This document shows positions 39,101-54,100 of a stretch of DNA of 64,000 nt, one piece after another. How positions within the stretch are numbered: the stretch's first letter is position 1; every line of letters begins with the position of its first letter. The translations under genes and the position numbers were made by a program. Below the pieces are notes generated by a model. That model made no database searches and was not told where the DNA came from. It saw only the letters and a list, made by a program, of their open reading frames with translations. The DNA lies in contig OZ025252.1 of assembly GCA_964019135.1 (NCBI GenBank), forward strand, positions 47,714,959-47,778,958, read 5' to 3'. Source of the stretch: Arenicola marina (Eukaryota > Annelida > Polychaeta > Arenicolidae).

Positions 39101-42100
39101 CAGCCTGACACACTGACATCATGTAGAACACCACGATGACAGCCTGACACACTGATATCATGTAGAACACCACAGCCTGACACACTGACATCATGTAGAA
39201 CGCCACGATGACTGCCTGACACACTGACATCATGTAGAACACCACGATGACAGCCTGACACACTGACATCATGTAGAACACCACGATGACAGCCTGACAC
39301 ACTGACATCATGTAGAACACCACGATGACAGCCTGACACACTGACATCATGTAGAACACCACGATGACAGCCTGACACACTGACATCATGTAGAACACCA
39401 CGATGACTGCCTGACACACTGACATCATGTAGAACACCACGATGACAGCCTGACACACTGACATCATGTAGAACACCACGATGACAGCCTGACACACTGA
39501 CATCATGTAGAACACCACGATGACAGCCTGACACACTGATATCATGTAGAACACCACAGCCTGACACACTGACATCATGTAGAACACCACGATGACAGCC
39601 TGACACACTGACATCATGTAGAACACCACAGCCTGACACACTGACATCGTGTAGAACGCCACGATGACAGCCTGACACAGACATCATGTAGAACACCACG
39701 ATGGCAGCCTGACACACTGACATCATGTAGAACGCCACGATGGCAGCCTGACACAGACATCATGTAGAACACCACGATGGCAGCCTGACACACTGACATC
39801 GTGTAGAACGCCACGATGACAGCCTGACACTGACATCGTGTAGAACACCACGATGACAGCCTGACACACTGACATCATGTAGAACACCACGATGACAGCC
39901 TGACACACTGACACCATGTAGAACACCACAGCCTGACACACTGACATCATGTAGAACGCCCCGATGACAGCCTGACACACTGACATCATGTAGAACGCCA
40001 CGATGACAGCCTGACACACTGACATCGTGTAGAACGCCCGATGACAGCCTGACACACTGACATCATGTAGAACGCATCTACTTACCGTGACGATAGAGTT
40101 GACGGCGGTTACCAGGGCGACGACCTCCCTGGGGGGTATGTCTGCCGCTAGCTGCTGCTCCTCCCCCTCCACCAGACACTCCAGCACCTCCTGCACCCGG
40201 GACACCTGGCAACACACGGGGTGGGGGGGGAGTCAGCGGAAAGTCATGGGGTTTTAGGTCACACTGGTGCACAAGGAAGTGTGAACGGAGCTCTACACTG
40301 ACGCGGCCATCAGACATTATGTACAACCCCACACTGTAACGTGAACCATTCCCTTACAGCTCTACACTGACGCGGCCATCAGACATCATGTACAACCCCA
40401 CACTGTAACGTGAACCATTCCCTTACAGCTCTACACTGACGCGGCCATCAGACATCATGTACACCCCCACACTGTAACGTGAACCATTCCCTTACAGCTC
40501 TACACTGACGCGGCCATCAGACATCATGTACAACCCCACACCGTAACGTGAACCATTCCCTTTCGCTCTGTGTTTCTAAATTATTATGGATATAGACACT
40601 CTCCCTCCTGCTGTGTTTCTAGTTTATTATAGACATAGATACCTAGACATATATGGATACAGATACCTGGCCCTTCCGTGCCGATATTTTGTTTCGCATA
40701 TTGGATGGGTGCAGTACCTCTCTGTAGAAGACGTCCTGGGGGGTGAGTCCAGAGGGTGGAACAGCGGCGCCCCGCTGTGCGAGCACTCTCTGAATAGCGC
40801 CATCTATGAGGCCCACGTGTCTGCGGCAGTGATAACATCGACAGTGTATAATGAATGGTTTAGGTGTGAAAGGCCACTTCGCGTACATCAAGGCTAAACT
40901 GACACAGGAAATATACCGGGACCCTGCCACGGCGCTGGATGGAAGAGAACCCAGAAGCAGGTCCCAGGGCGCGAACGCACGACCTGTTGATCTGCAGCTT
41001 ATTCGGCTTACCATCTGAGCAAGAGAGGTTTAAGGTCAAGGTCTGGCTATAATGAAGCCTTGTTTTTTTGGGCCGTGTTGCGCAGACGAGGGTTACCTAG
41101 TTATAATAAACGATATGAACCAATGCTATCGACATGTAGAGTTGAGAGTCCATCCTTCTGCACAGAGCAGCTCCACTGTGGAGGTAACAGGTCTTTACTC
41201 ACTGGCCGTGCAGCTCCCGCAGTATGTGTTACTGATAGCAGGACGTTACTCACTGGCCGTGCAGCTCCCGCAGTATGTGTTACTGATAACAGGACGTTAC
41301 TCACTGGCCGTGCAGCTCCCGCAGTATGTGTTACTGATAACTGGACGTTACTCACTGGCCGTGCAGCTCCCGCAGTATGTGTTACTGATAACAGGTCGTT
41401 ACTCACTGGCCGTGCAGCTCCCGCAGTATGTGTTACTGATAACAGGACGTTACTCACTGGCCGTGCAGCTCCCGCAGTATGTGTTACTGATAACAGGTCG
41501 TTACTCACTGGCCGTGCAGCTCCCGCAGTATGTGTTACTGATAACAGGTCGTTACTCACTGGCCGTGCAGCTCCCACAGTATGTGTTACTGATAACAGGT
41601 CGTTACTCACTGGCCGTGCAGCTCCCGCAGTATGTGTTACTGATAACAGGACGTTACTCACTGGCCGTGCAGCTCCCGCAGTATGTGTTACTGATAACTG
41701 GACGTTACTCACTGGCCGTGCAGCTCCCGCAGTATGTGTTAATGATAACAGGTCGTTACTCACTGGCCGTGCAGCTCCCGCAGGATGTGTTACTGATAAC
41801 AGGACGTTACTCACTGGCCGTGCAGCTCCCGCAGTACGTGTTACTGATAACAGGACGTTACTCACTGGCCGTGCAGCTCCCGCAGTATGTGTTACTGATA
41901 ACAGGTCGTTACTCACTGGCCGTGCAGCTCCCGCAGTATGTGTTACTGATAACAGGACGTTACTCACTGGCCGTGCAGCTCCCGCAGTATGTGTTACTGA
42001 TAACAGGACGTTACTCACTGGCCGTGCAGCTCCCGCAGTATGTGTTACTGATAACAGGACGTTACTCACTGGCCGTGCAGCTCCCGCAGTATGTGTTACT

Positions 42101-45100
42101 GATAACAGGACGTTACTCACTGGCCGTGCAGCTCCCGCAGTATGTGTTACTAATAACAGGTCGTTACTCACTGGCCGTGCAGCTCCCGCAGTATGTGTTA
42201 CTGATAACAGGACGTTACTCACTGGCCGTGCAGCTCCCGCAGTATGTGTTACTGATAACAGGTCGTTACTCACTGGCCGTGCAGCTCCCGCAGTATGTGT
42301 TACTGATAACAGGACGTTACTTACTGGCCGTGCAGCTCCCGCAGTATGTGTTACTGATAACAGGACGTTACTCACTGGCCGTGCAGCTCCCGCAGTATGT
42401 GTTACTGATAACAGGACGTTACTTACTGGCCGTGCAGCTCCCGCAGTATGTGTTACTGATAACAGGTCGTTACTCACTGGCCGTGCAGCTCCCGCAGTAT
42501 GTATTACTGATAACAGGACGTTACTCACTGGCCGTGCAGCTCCCGCAGTATGTGTTACTGATAACAGGACGTTACTCACTGGCCGTGCAGCTCCCGCAGT
42601 ATGTGTTACTGATAACAGGACGTTACTCACTGGCCGTGCAGCTCCCGCAGTATGTGTTACTGATAACAGGTCGTTACTCACTGGCCGAGCAGCTCCCGCA
42701 GTATGTGTTACTGATAACAGGACGTTACTCACTGGCCGTGCAGCTCCCGCAGTATGTGTTACTGATAACAGGACGTTACTCACTGGCCGTGCAGCTCCCG
42801 CAGTATGTATTACTGATAACAGGACGTTACTCACTGGCCGTGCAGCTCCCGCAGTATGTGTTACTGATAACAGGACGTTACTCACTGGCCGTGCAGCTCC
42901 CGCAGTATGTGTTACTGATAACAGGACGTTACTCACTGGCCGTGCAGCTCCCGCAGTATGTGTTACTGATAACAGGTCGTTACTCACTGGCCGTGCAGCT
43001 CCCGCAGTATGTGTTACTGATAACAGGACGTTACTCACTGGCCGTGCAGCGCCCGCAGTATGTGTTACTGATAACAGGACGTTACTCACTGGCCGTGCAG
43101 CTCCCGCAGTATGTGTTACTGATAACAGGTCGTTACTCACCGACCGTGCAGCTCCCGCGGTATGTGTTACTGGTAACAGGTCGTTACTCACCGACCGTGC
43201 AGCTCCCGCGGTATGTGTTACTGATAACAGGTCGTTACTCACTGGCCGTGCAGTTCCCGCAGTATGTGTTATTGATAACAGGACGTTACTCACTGGCCGT
43301 GCAGCTCCCGCAGTATGTGTTACTGATAACAGGTCGTTACTCACCGGCCGTGCAGCTCCCGCAGTATGTGTTACTGATAACAGGACGTTACTCACTGGCC
43401 GTGCAGCTCCCGCAGTATGTGTTACTGATAACAGGACGTTACTCACTGGCCGTGCAGCTCCCGCAGTATGTGTTACTGATAACAGGTCGTTACTCACTGG
43501 CCGTGCAGCTCCCGCAGTATGTGTTACTGATAACAGGTCGTTACTCACTGGCCGTGCAGCTCCCACAGTATGTGTTACTGATAACAGGTCGTTACTCACT
43601 GGCCGTGCAGCTCCCGCAGTATGTGTTACTGATAACAGGACGTTACTCACTGGCCGTGCAGCTCCCGCAGTATGTGTTACTGATAACTGGACGTTACTCA
43701 CTGGCCGGGCAGCTCCCGCAGTATGTGTTACTGATAACAGGTCGTTACTCACTGGCCGTGCAGCTCCCGCAGGATGTGTTACTGATAACAGGACGTTACT
43801 CACTGGCCGTGCAGCTCCCGCAGTATGTGTTACTGATAACAGGACGTTACTCACTGGCCGTGCAGCTCCCGCAGTATGTGTTACTGATAACAGGTCGTTA
43901 CTCACTGGCCGTGCAGCTCCCGCAGTATGTGTTACTGATAACAGGACGTTACTCACTGGCCGTGCAGCTCCCGCAGTATGTGTTACTGATAACAGGTCGT
44001 TACTCACTGGCCGTGCAGCTCCCGCAGTATGTGTTACTGATAACAGGACGTTACTCACTGGCCGTGCAGCTCCCGCAGTATGTGTTACTGATAACAGGTC
44101 GTTACTCACTGGCCGTGCAGCTCCCGCAGTATGTATTACTGATAAGAGGACGTTACTCACTGGCCGTGCAGCTCCCGCAGTATGTGTTACTTATAACAGG
44201 ACGTTAGTCACTGGCCGTGCAGCTCCCGCAGTATGTGTTACTGATAACAGGTCGTTACTCACTGGCCGTGCAGCTCCCGCAGTATGTGTTACTGATAACA
44301 GGTCGTTACTCACTGGCCGTGCAGCTCCCGCAGTATGTGTTACTGATAACAGGTCGTTACTCACTGGCCGTGCAGCTCCCGCAGTATGTGTTACTGATAA
44401 CAGGTCGTTACTCACTGGCCGTGCAGCTCCCGCAGTATGTGTTACTGATAACAGGACGTTACTCACTGGCCGTGCAGCTCCCGCAGTATGTGTTACTGAT
44501 AACAGGTCGTTACTCACCGACCGTGCAGCTCCCGCAGTATGTGTTACTGATAACAGGACGTTACTCACTGGCCGTGCAGCTCCCGCAGTATGTGTTACTG
44601 ATAACAGGTCGTTACTCACTGGCCGTGCAGCTCCCGCAGTATGTGTTACTGATAACAGGACGTTACTCACTGGCCGTGCAGCTCCCGCAGTATGTGTTAC
44701 TGATAACAGGTCGTTACTCACTGGCCGTGCAGCTCCCGCAGTATGTGTTACTGATAACAGGTCGTTACTCACTGGCCGTGCAGCTCCCGCAGTATGTGTT
44801 ACTGATAACAGGACGTTACTCACTGGCCGTGCAGCTCCCGCAGTATGTGTTACTGATAACAGGACGTTACTCACTGGCCGTGCAGCTCCCGCAGTATGTG
44901 TTACTGATAACAGGACGTTACTCACTGGCCTTGCAGCTCCCGCAGTATGTGTTACTGATAACAGAACGTTACTCACTGGCCGTGCAGCTCCCGCAGTATG
45001 TTACTGATAACAGGTCGTTACTCACTGGCCGTGCAGCTCCCGCAGTATGTGTTACTGATAACAGGACGTTACTCACTGGCCGTGCAGCTCCCGCAGTATG

Positions 45101-48100
45101 TGTTACTGATAACTGGACGTTACTCACTGGCCGTGCAGCTCCCGCAGTATGTGTTACTGATAACAGGTCGTTACTCACTGGCCGTGCAGCTCCCGCAGTA
45201 TGTGTTACTGATAACAGGTTGTTACTCACTGGCCGTGCAGCTCCCGCAGTATGTGTTACTGATAACAGGTCGTTACTCACTGGCCGTGCAGCTCCCGCAG
45301 TATGTGTTACTGGTAACAGGACGTTACTCACTGGCCGTGCAGCTCCCGCAGTATGTGTTACTGATAACAGGTCGTTACTCACCGACCGTGCAGCTCCCGC
45401 AGTATGTGTTACTGATAACAGGTCGTTACTCACTGGCCGTGCAGCTCCCGCAGTATGTGTTACTGATAACAGGTCGTTACTCACTGGCCGTGCAGCTCCC
45501 GCAGTATGTGTTACTGATAACAGGTCGTTACTCACCGACCGTGCAGCTCCCGCAGTATGTGTTACTGATAACAGGTCGTTACTCACTGGCCCTGCAGCTC
45601 CCGCAGTATGTGTTACTGATAACAGGTCGTTACTCACTGGCCGTGCAGCTCCCGCAGTATGTGTTACTGATAACAGGTCGTTACTCACCGACCGTGCAGC
45701 TCCCGCGGTATGTGTTACTGGTAACAGGTCGTTACTCACCGACCGTGCAGCTCCCGCAGTATGTGTTACTGATAACAGGTCGTTACTCACTGGCCGTGCA
45801 GCTCCCGCAGTATGTGTTATTGATAACAAGACGTTACTCACTGGCCGTGCAGCTCCCGCAGTATGTGTTACTGATAACAGGTCGTTACTCACTGGCCGTG
45901 CCGCTCCCGCAGTATGTGTTACTGATAACAGGTCGTTACTCACTGGCCGTGCAGCTCCCGCAGTATGTGTTACTGATAACAGGACGTTACTCACTGGCCG
46001 TGCAGCTCCCGCAGTATGTGTTACTGATAACAGGACGTTACTCACTGGCCGTGCAGCTCCCGCAGTATGTGTTACTGATAACAGGACGTTACTCACTGGC
46101 CTTGCAGCTCCCGCAGTATGTGTTACTGATAACAGAACGTTACTCACTGGCCGTGCAGCTCCCGCAGTATGTTACTGATAACAGGTCGTTACTCACTGGC
46201 CGTGCAGCTCCCGCAGTATGTGTTACTGATAACAGGACGTTACTCACTGGCCGTGCAGCTCCCGCAGTATGTGTTACTGATAACTGGACGTTACTCACTG
46301 GCCGTGCAGCTCCCGCAGTATGTGTTACTGATAACAGGTCGTTACTCACTGGCCGTGCAGCTCCCGCAGTATGTGTTACTGATAACAGGTTGTTACTCAC
46401 TGGCCGTGCAGCTCCCGCAGTATGTGTTACTGATAACAGGTCGTTACTCACTGGCCGTGCAGCTCCCGCAGTATGTGTTACTGGTAACAGGACGTTACTC
46501 ACTGGCCGTGCAGCTCCCGCAGTATGTGTTACTGATAACAGGTCGTTACTCACCGACCGTGCAGCTCCCGCAGTATGTGTTACTGATAACAGGTCGTTAC
46601 TCACTGGCCGTGCAGCTCCCGCAGTATGTGTTACTGATAACAGGTCGTTACTCACTGGCCGTGCAGCTCCCGCAGTATGTGTTACTGATAACAGGTCGTT
46701 ACTCACCGACCGTGCAGCTCCCGCAGTATGTGTTACTGATAACAGGTCGTTACTCACTGGCCCTGCAGCTCCCGCAGTATGTGTTACTGATAACAGGTCG
46801 TTACTCACTGGCCGTGCAGCTCCCGCAGTATGTGTTACTGATAACAGGTCGTTACTCACCGACCGTGCAGCTCCCGCGGTATGTGTTACTGGTAACAGGT
46901 CGTTACTCACCGACCGTGCAGCTCCCGCAGTATGTGTTACTGATAACAGGTCGTTACTCACTGGCCGTGCAGCTCCCGCAGTATGTGTTATTGATAACAG
47001 GACGTTACTCACTGGCCGTGCAGCTCCCGCAGTATGTGTTACTGATAACAGGTCGTTACTCACCGGCCGTGCAGCTCCCGCAGTATGTGTTACTGATAAC
47101 AGGACGTTACTCACTGGCCGTGCAGCTCCCGCAGTATGTGTTACTGATAACAGGACGTTACTCACTGGCCGTGCAGCTCCCGCAGTATGTGTTACTGATA
47201 ACAGGTCGTTACTCACTGGCCGTGCAGCTCCCGCAGTATGTGTTACTGATAACAGGACGTTACTCACTGGCCGTGCAGCTCCCGCAGTATGTGTTACTGA
47301 TAACAGGTCGTTACTCACTGGCCGTGCAGCTCCCGCAGTATGTGTTACTGATAACAGGACGTTACTCACTGGCCGTGCAGCTCCCGCAGTATGTGTTACT
47401 GATAACAGGACGTTACTCACTGGCCGTGCAGCTCCCGCAGTATGTGTTACTGATAACAGGTCGTTACTCACTGGCCGTGCAGCTCCCGCAGTATGTGTTA
47501 CTGATAACAGGACGTTACTCACTGGCCGTGCAGCTCCCGCAGTATGTGTTACTGATAACAGGTCGTTACTCACTGGCCGTGCAGCTCCCGCAGTATGTGT
47601 TACTGATAACAGGTCGTTACTCTATGGCCGTGCAGCTCCCGCAGTATGTGTTACTGATAACTGGACGTTACTCACTGGCCGTGCAGCTCCCGCAGTATGT
47701 GTTACTGATAACAGGTCGTTACTCACTGGCCGTGCAGCTCCCGCAGTATGTGTTACTGATAACAGGACGTTACTCACTGGCCGTGCAGCTCCCGCAGTAT
47801 GTGTTACTGATAACAGGTCGTTACTCACTGGCCGTGCAGCTCCCGCAGTATGTGTTACTGATAACAGGACGTTACTCACTGGCCGTGCAGCTCCCGCAGT
47901 ATGTGTTACTGATAGCAGGACGTTACTCACTGGCCGTGCAGCTCCCGCAGTATGTGTTATTGATAACAGGTCGTTACTCACTGGCCGTGCAGCTCCCGCA
48001 GTATGTGTTACTGATAACAGGACGTTACTCACTGGCCGTGCAGCTCCCGCAGTATGTGTTACTGATAACAGGTCGTTACTCACTGGCCGTGCAGCTCCCG

Positions 48101-51100
48101 CAGTATGTGTTACTGATAACAGGTCGTTACTCACCGACCGTGCAGCTCCCGCAGTATGTGTTACTGATAACAGGTCGTTACTCACTGGCCCTGCAGCTCC
48201 CGCAGTATGTGTTACTGATAACAGGTCGTTACTCACTGGCCGTGCAGCTCCCGCAGTATGTGTTACTGATAACAGGTCGTTACTCACCGACCGTGCAGCT
48301 CCCGCGGTATGTGTTACTGGTAACAGGTCGTTACTCACCGACCGTGCAGCTCCCGCAGTATGTGTTACTGATAACAGGTCGTTACTCACTGGCCGTGCAG
48401 CTCCCGCAGTATGTGTTATTGATAACAGGACGTTACTCACTGGCCGTGCAGCTCCCGCAGTATGTGTTACTGATAACAGGTCGTTACTCACCGGCCGTGC
48501 AGCTCCCGCAGTATGTGTTACTGATAACAGGACGTTACTCACTGGCCGTGCAGCTCCCGCAGTATGTGTTACTGATAACAGGACGTTACTCACTGGCCGT
48601 GCAGCTCCCGCAGTATGTGTTACTGATAACAGGTCGTTACTCACTGGCCGTGCAGCTCCCGCAGTATGTGTTACTGATAACAGGACGTTACTCACTGGCC
48701 GTGCAGCTCCCGCAGTATGTGTTACTGATAACAGGTCGTTACTCACTGGCCGTGCAGCTCCCGCAGTATGTGTTACTGATAACAGGACGTTACTCACTGG
48801 CCGTGCAGCTCCCGCAGTATGTGTTACTGATAACAGGACGTTACTCACTGGCCGTGCAGCTCCCGCAGTATGTGTTACTGATAACAGGTCGTTACTCACT
48901 GGCCGTGCAGCTCCCGCAGTATGTGTTACTGATAACAGGACGTTACTCACTGGCCGTGCAGCTCCCGCAGTATGTGTTACTGATAACAGGTCGTTACTCA
49001 CTGGCCGTGCAGCTCCCGCAGTATGTGTTACTGATAACAGGTCGTTACTCTATGGCCGTGCAGCTCCCGCAGTATGTGTTACTGATAACTGGACGTTACT
49101 CACTGGCCGTGCAGCTCCCGCAGTATGTGTTACTGATAACAGGTCGTTACTCACTGGCCGTGCAGCTCCCGCAGTATGTGTTACTGATAACAGGACGTTA
49201 CTCACTGGCCGTGCAGCTCCCGCAGTATGTGTTACTGATAACAGGTCGTTACTCACTGGCCGTGCAGCTCCCGCAGTATGTGTTACTGATAACAGGACGT
49301 TACTCACTGGCCGTGCAGCTCCCGCAGTATGTGTTACTGATAGCAGGACGTTACTCACTGGCCGTGCAGCTCCCGCAGTATGTGTTATTGATAACAGGTC
49401 GTTACTCACTGGCCGTGCAGCTCCCGCAGTATGTGTTACTGATAACAGGACGTTACTCACTGGCCGTGCAGCTCCCGCAGTATGTGTTACTGATAACAGG
49501 TCGTTACTCACTGGCCGTGCAGCTCCCGCAGTATGTGTTACTGATAACAGGACGTTACTCACTGGCCGTGCAGCTCCCGCAGTATGTGTTACTGATAACA
49601 GGTCGTTACTCACTGGCCGTGCAGCTCCCGCAGTATGTGTTACTGATAACAGGACGTTACTCACTGGCCGTGCAGCTCCCGCAGTATGTGTTACTGATAA
49701 CTGGACGTTACTCACTGGCCGTGCAGCTCCCGCAGTATGTGTTACTGATAACAGGTCGTTACTCACTGGCCGTGCAGCTCCCGCAGTATGTGTTACTGAT
49801 AACAGGACGTTACTCACTGGCCGTGCAGCTCCCGCAGTATGTGTTACTGATAACAGGTCGTTACTCACTGGCCGTGCAGCTCCCGCAGTATGTGTTACTG
49901 ATAACAGGACGTTACTCACTGGCCGTGCAGCTCCCGCAGTATGTGTTACTGATTAGAGAACGTTACTCACTGGCCGTGCAGCTCCCGCAGTATGTGTTAC
50001 TGATAACAGGTCGTTACTCACTGGCCGTGCAGCTCCCGCAGTATGTGTTACTGATAACAGGTCGTTACTCACCGACCGTGCAGCTCCCGCAGTATGTGTT
50101 ACTGATAACAGGTCGTTACTCACTGGCCGTGCCGCTCCCGCAGTATGTGTTACTGATAACAGAACGTTACTCACTGGCCGTGCAGCTCCCGCAGTATGTG
50201 TTACTGATAACAGGTCGTTACTCACTGGCCGTGCAGCTCCCGCAGTATGTGTTACTGATAACAGGTCGTTACTCACCGACCGTGCAGCTCCCGCAGTATG
50301 TGTTACTGATAACAGGTCGTTACTCACTGGCCGTGCAGCTCCCGCAGTATGTGTTACTGAAAACAGGACGTTACTCACTGGCCGTGCAGCTCCCGCAGTA
50401 TGTGTTACTGATAACAGGTCGTTACTCACTGGCCGTGCAGCTCCCGCAGTATGTGTTACTGATAACAGGTCGTTACTCACTGGCCGTGCAGCTCCCGCAG
50501 TATGTGTTACTGATAACAGGACGTTACTTACTGGCCGTGCAGCTCCCGCAGTATGTGTTACTGATAACAGGTCGTTACTCACTGGCCGTGCAGCTCCCGC
50601 AGTATGTGTTACTGATAACAGGTCGTTACTCACTGGCCGTGCAGCTCCCGCAGTATGTGTTACTGATAACAGGTCGTTACTCACTGGCCGTGCAGCTCCC
50701 GCAGTATGTGTTACTGATAACAGGACGTTACTCACTGGCCGTGCAGCTCCCGCAGTATGTGTTACTGATAACAGGTCGTTACTCACTGGCCGTGCAGCTC
50801 CCGCAGTATGTGTTACTGATAACAGAACGTTACTCACTGGCCGTGCAGCTCCCGCAGTATGTGTTACTGATAACAGGTCGTTACTCACTGGCCGTGCAGC
50901 TCCCGCAGTATGTGTTACTGATAACAGGTCGTTACTCACTGGCCGTGCAGCTCCCGCAGTATGTGTTACTGATAACAGGACGTTACTCACTGGCCGTGCA
51001 GCTCCCACAGTATGTGTTACTGATAACAGAACGTTACTCACTGGCCGTGCAGCTCCCGCAGTATGTGTTACTGATAACAGGACGTTACTCACTGGCCGTG

Positions 51101-54100
51101 CAGCTCCCGCAGTATGTGTTACTGATAACAGGACGTTACTCACTGGCCGTGCAGCTCCCACAGTATGTGTTACTGATAACAGGTCGTTACTCACTGGCCG
51201 TGCAGCTCTCGCAGTATGTGTTACTGATAACAGGACGTTACTCACTGGCCGTGCAGCTCCCGCAGTATGTGTTACTGATAACAGGACGTTACTCACCGGC
51301 CGTGCAGCTCCCTCAGTATGTGTTACTGATAACAGGACTTTACTCACTGGCCGTGCAGCTCCCGCAGTATGTGTTACTGATAACAGGACGTTACTCACTG
51401 GCCGTGCAGCTCCCGCAGTATGTGTTACTGATAACAGGACGTTACTCACTGGCCGTGCAGCTCCCGCAGTATGTGTTACTGATAACAGGACGTTACTCAC
51501 TGGCCGTGCAGCTCCCGCAGTATGTGTTACTGATAACAGGACGTTACTCACTGGCCGTGCAGCTCCCGCAGTATGTGTTACTGATAACAGGACGTTACTC
51601 ACTGGCCGTGCAGCTCCCGCAGTATGTGTTACTGATAACAGGACGTTACTCACTGGCCGTGCAGCTCCCGCAGTATGTGTTACTGATAACAGGACGTTAC
51701 TCACTGGCCGTGCAGCTCCCGCAGTAGGTGTTACTGATAACAGGTCGTTACTCACTGGCCGTGCAGCTCCCGCAGTATGTGTTACTGATAACAGGACGTT
51801 ACTCACTGGCCGTGCAGCTCCCGCAGTAGGTGTTACTGATAACAGAACGTTACTCACTGGCCGTGCAGCTCCCGCAGTATCTTGGCAGCACTCAGCTTCT
51901 CGGCGTGCTCACAGAGTAACAGGCGAGTCAGCATGGGACGGTCTCGCACCATGGTCAGTGCCAGCTGTAAAGAGTGTTGAATGAGTTTTGTGCACACACG
52001 AGCCAGACTTGGCTAAAGAACCTCCCTGGACGACGAAGGATGAATGAATTAAACACCCCAGATTAGGTGGCCGGGCTCGGTTGGTGGCTTTTATATTGAG
52101 GACGCTTTAACCATTTATGGTCATATCGCGTCAATGGGAGAAGGAAAGGAGAGCCATGTCCCCGGGGGTAACCCCCTACTCTTTGCGAAGAAGGATATGG
52201 GATCTTTATCCTGCGACCTCACAAACAAGGCCACAGCGGGGCGCGAACCAGCGATCCACATGCCGTTAGGCTCTCAGGTGGCCAGAACACTCAATGCGAG
52301 GGCTCTAACAGACTGAGCTATCGAGGCGGCCCGCCCGGGCCCGGCATCGAGCCCTATTGAGCTGAGGTCTAGCGCACTAACCACTACACCAGGGAGATGT
52401 GGTCTACGTCACGCGTAGTAAATACAGGCGATAATTGTTTGACGTATTAATCATAAATGGGGAAATAAACGTGTTATTTAATGCATATAGATCTACAAAA
52501 CATATTAACTTGCATGTCCTATCGACCTCAACCACTGTTTATTTTGGGCACTGGCTTCTCCACTTGGCCTACAAACGGTGTTTATTATGCAACACACAAT
52601 GTTGATACATCGTCACAACGACACCACAGCCGACAGGAAGTGACGACCACGTGACAGGCTCCACGTGACCGCCCACTCACCCGAGTCCAGATGCCAGAGG
52701 TCTTCAGGAAGGGCAGCAGGTACTCGTGCACTGTCATCTTCCCCTCCAGCTGGTGCATCAGGATCAGCGACCCGGAGCTGGTGCCGCCATCTAGCGGGAC
52801 ACAAGATAGATGACCGGACTTGTAATTCACAGGACTAAAAAAATACTGACATATAAATACAGCAACTGGGGGTCAGACTAGGGGTATATGACTGACCCAG
52901 ACGCCTGGACTAGGCCCACCGGGGGTCGGACTGGGGGTATATGACTGACCCAGACGCCTGGACTCGGCCCACCGGGGGTCGGACTGGGGGTATATGACTG
53001 ACCCAGACGCCTGGACTAGGCCTACCGGGGGTCGGACTGGGGGTATATGACTGACCCAGACGCCTGGACTCGGCCCACCGGGGGTCGGACTGGGGGTATA
53101 TGACTGACCCAGACGCCTGGACTCGGCCCATCGGGGGTCGGACTGGGGGTATATGACTGACCCAGACGCCTGGACTAGGCCTACCGGGGGTCAGACTAGG
53201 GGTATATGACTGACCCAGACGCCTGGACTCGGCCCACCGGGGGTCGGACTGGGGGTATATGACTGACCCAGACGCCTGGACTAGGCCTACCGGGGGTCGG
53301 ACTGGGGGTATATGACTGACCCAGACGCCTGGACTAGGCCTACCGGGGGTCGGACTGGGGGTATATGACTGACCCAGACGCCTGGACTCGGCCCACCGGG
53401 GGTCAGACTAGGGGTATATGACTGACCCAGACGCCTGGACTCGGCCCACCGGGGGTCGGACTGGGGGTACTCGTCGATGATCTCCTGGCTGAGGGCCGCC
53501 ACCAGCTGATCCAGATCTGATCCGGGTTCCTCTGTGGAGGGCAGTCCGACCGGAAACATGTCGTCCACGATATCCTGAGCCTGGTCCTGGAGCAATACAA
53601 ACACGGCATGTAAGTCCGGAGAGTGAGAAGGCAAGGTGGCACAGATGTATGATTAATATTAACATGTGGGTCAATAACTCTTTAGAACAACGTCAGTGAT
53701 GAGATAAGACAAGTTCATCTTGCTTATTAGTCTCCACGAAATGGACGTTCTAGGGTAACACACATAAACCCAATCGCTGTTACTCCCCGTGAGTATCCAC
53801 CATGACGTCATAGGCACGAAGCGTTGAAATTAAACTGAGACATCAGCCCACCCACCAAAACCTTCTCGCTTGTGACCACGCCGTACCCCTTTCTTGCGGG
53901 TGGACAGCAGGAATGCCCTTCCCCACCCCCCCTGGCCTCCCTACCCCTTTCTTGCGGGTGGACAGCAGGAAGGCCGCCCCCCCCCCGGGACGCCTTACCC
54001 CTTTCTTGCGGGTGGACAGCAGGAGTAGCACCCCCCCCCCCCCCCGGGACGCCTTACCCCTTTCTTGCGGGTGGACAGCAGGAATGCCCCTCCCCACCCC

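Noticed and set aside
37420-39738. Repetitive membrane-like peptide ([12 protein letters not shown]) on the minus strand
   Set aside because: It is a translation of the 39-bp intronic unit in intron 15; the neighbouring frame gives an unrelated repeat. Not a protein gene.
41052-51857. Plus- and minus-strand open frames of 1000-1850 codons across the 51-bp array
   Set aside because: They follow from a stop-free 51-bp unit (a multiple of three). The array is intronic to Nup133 on the minus strand and its content is explained by the exon 13 junction.
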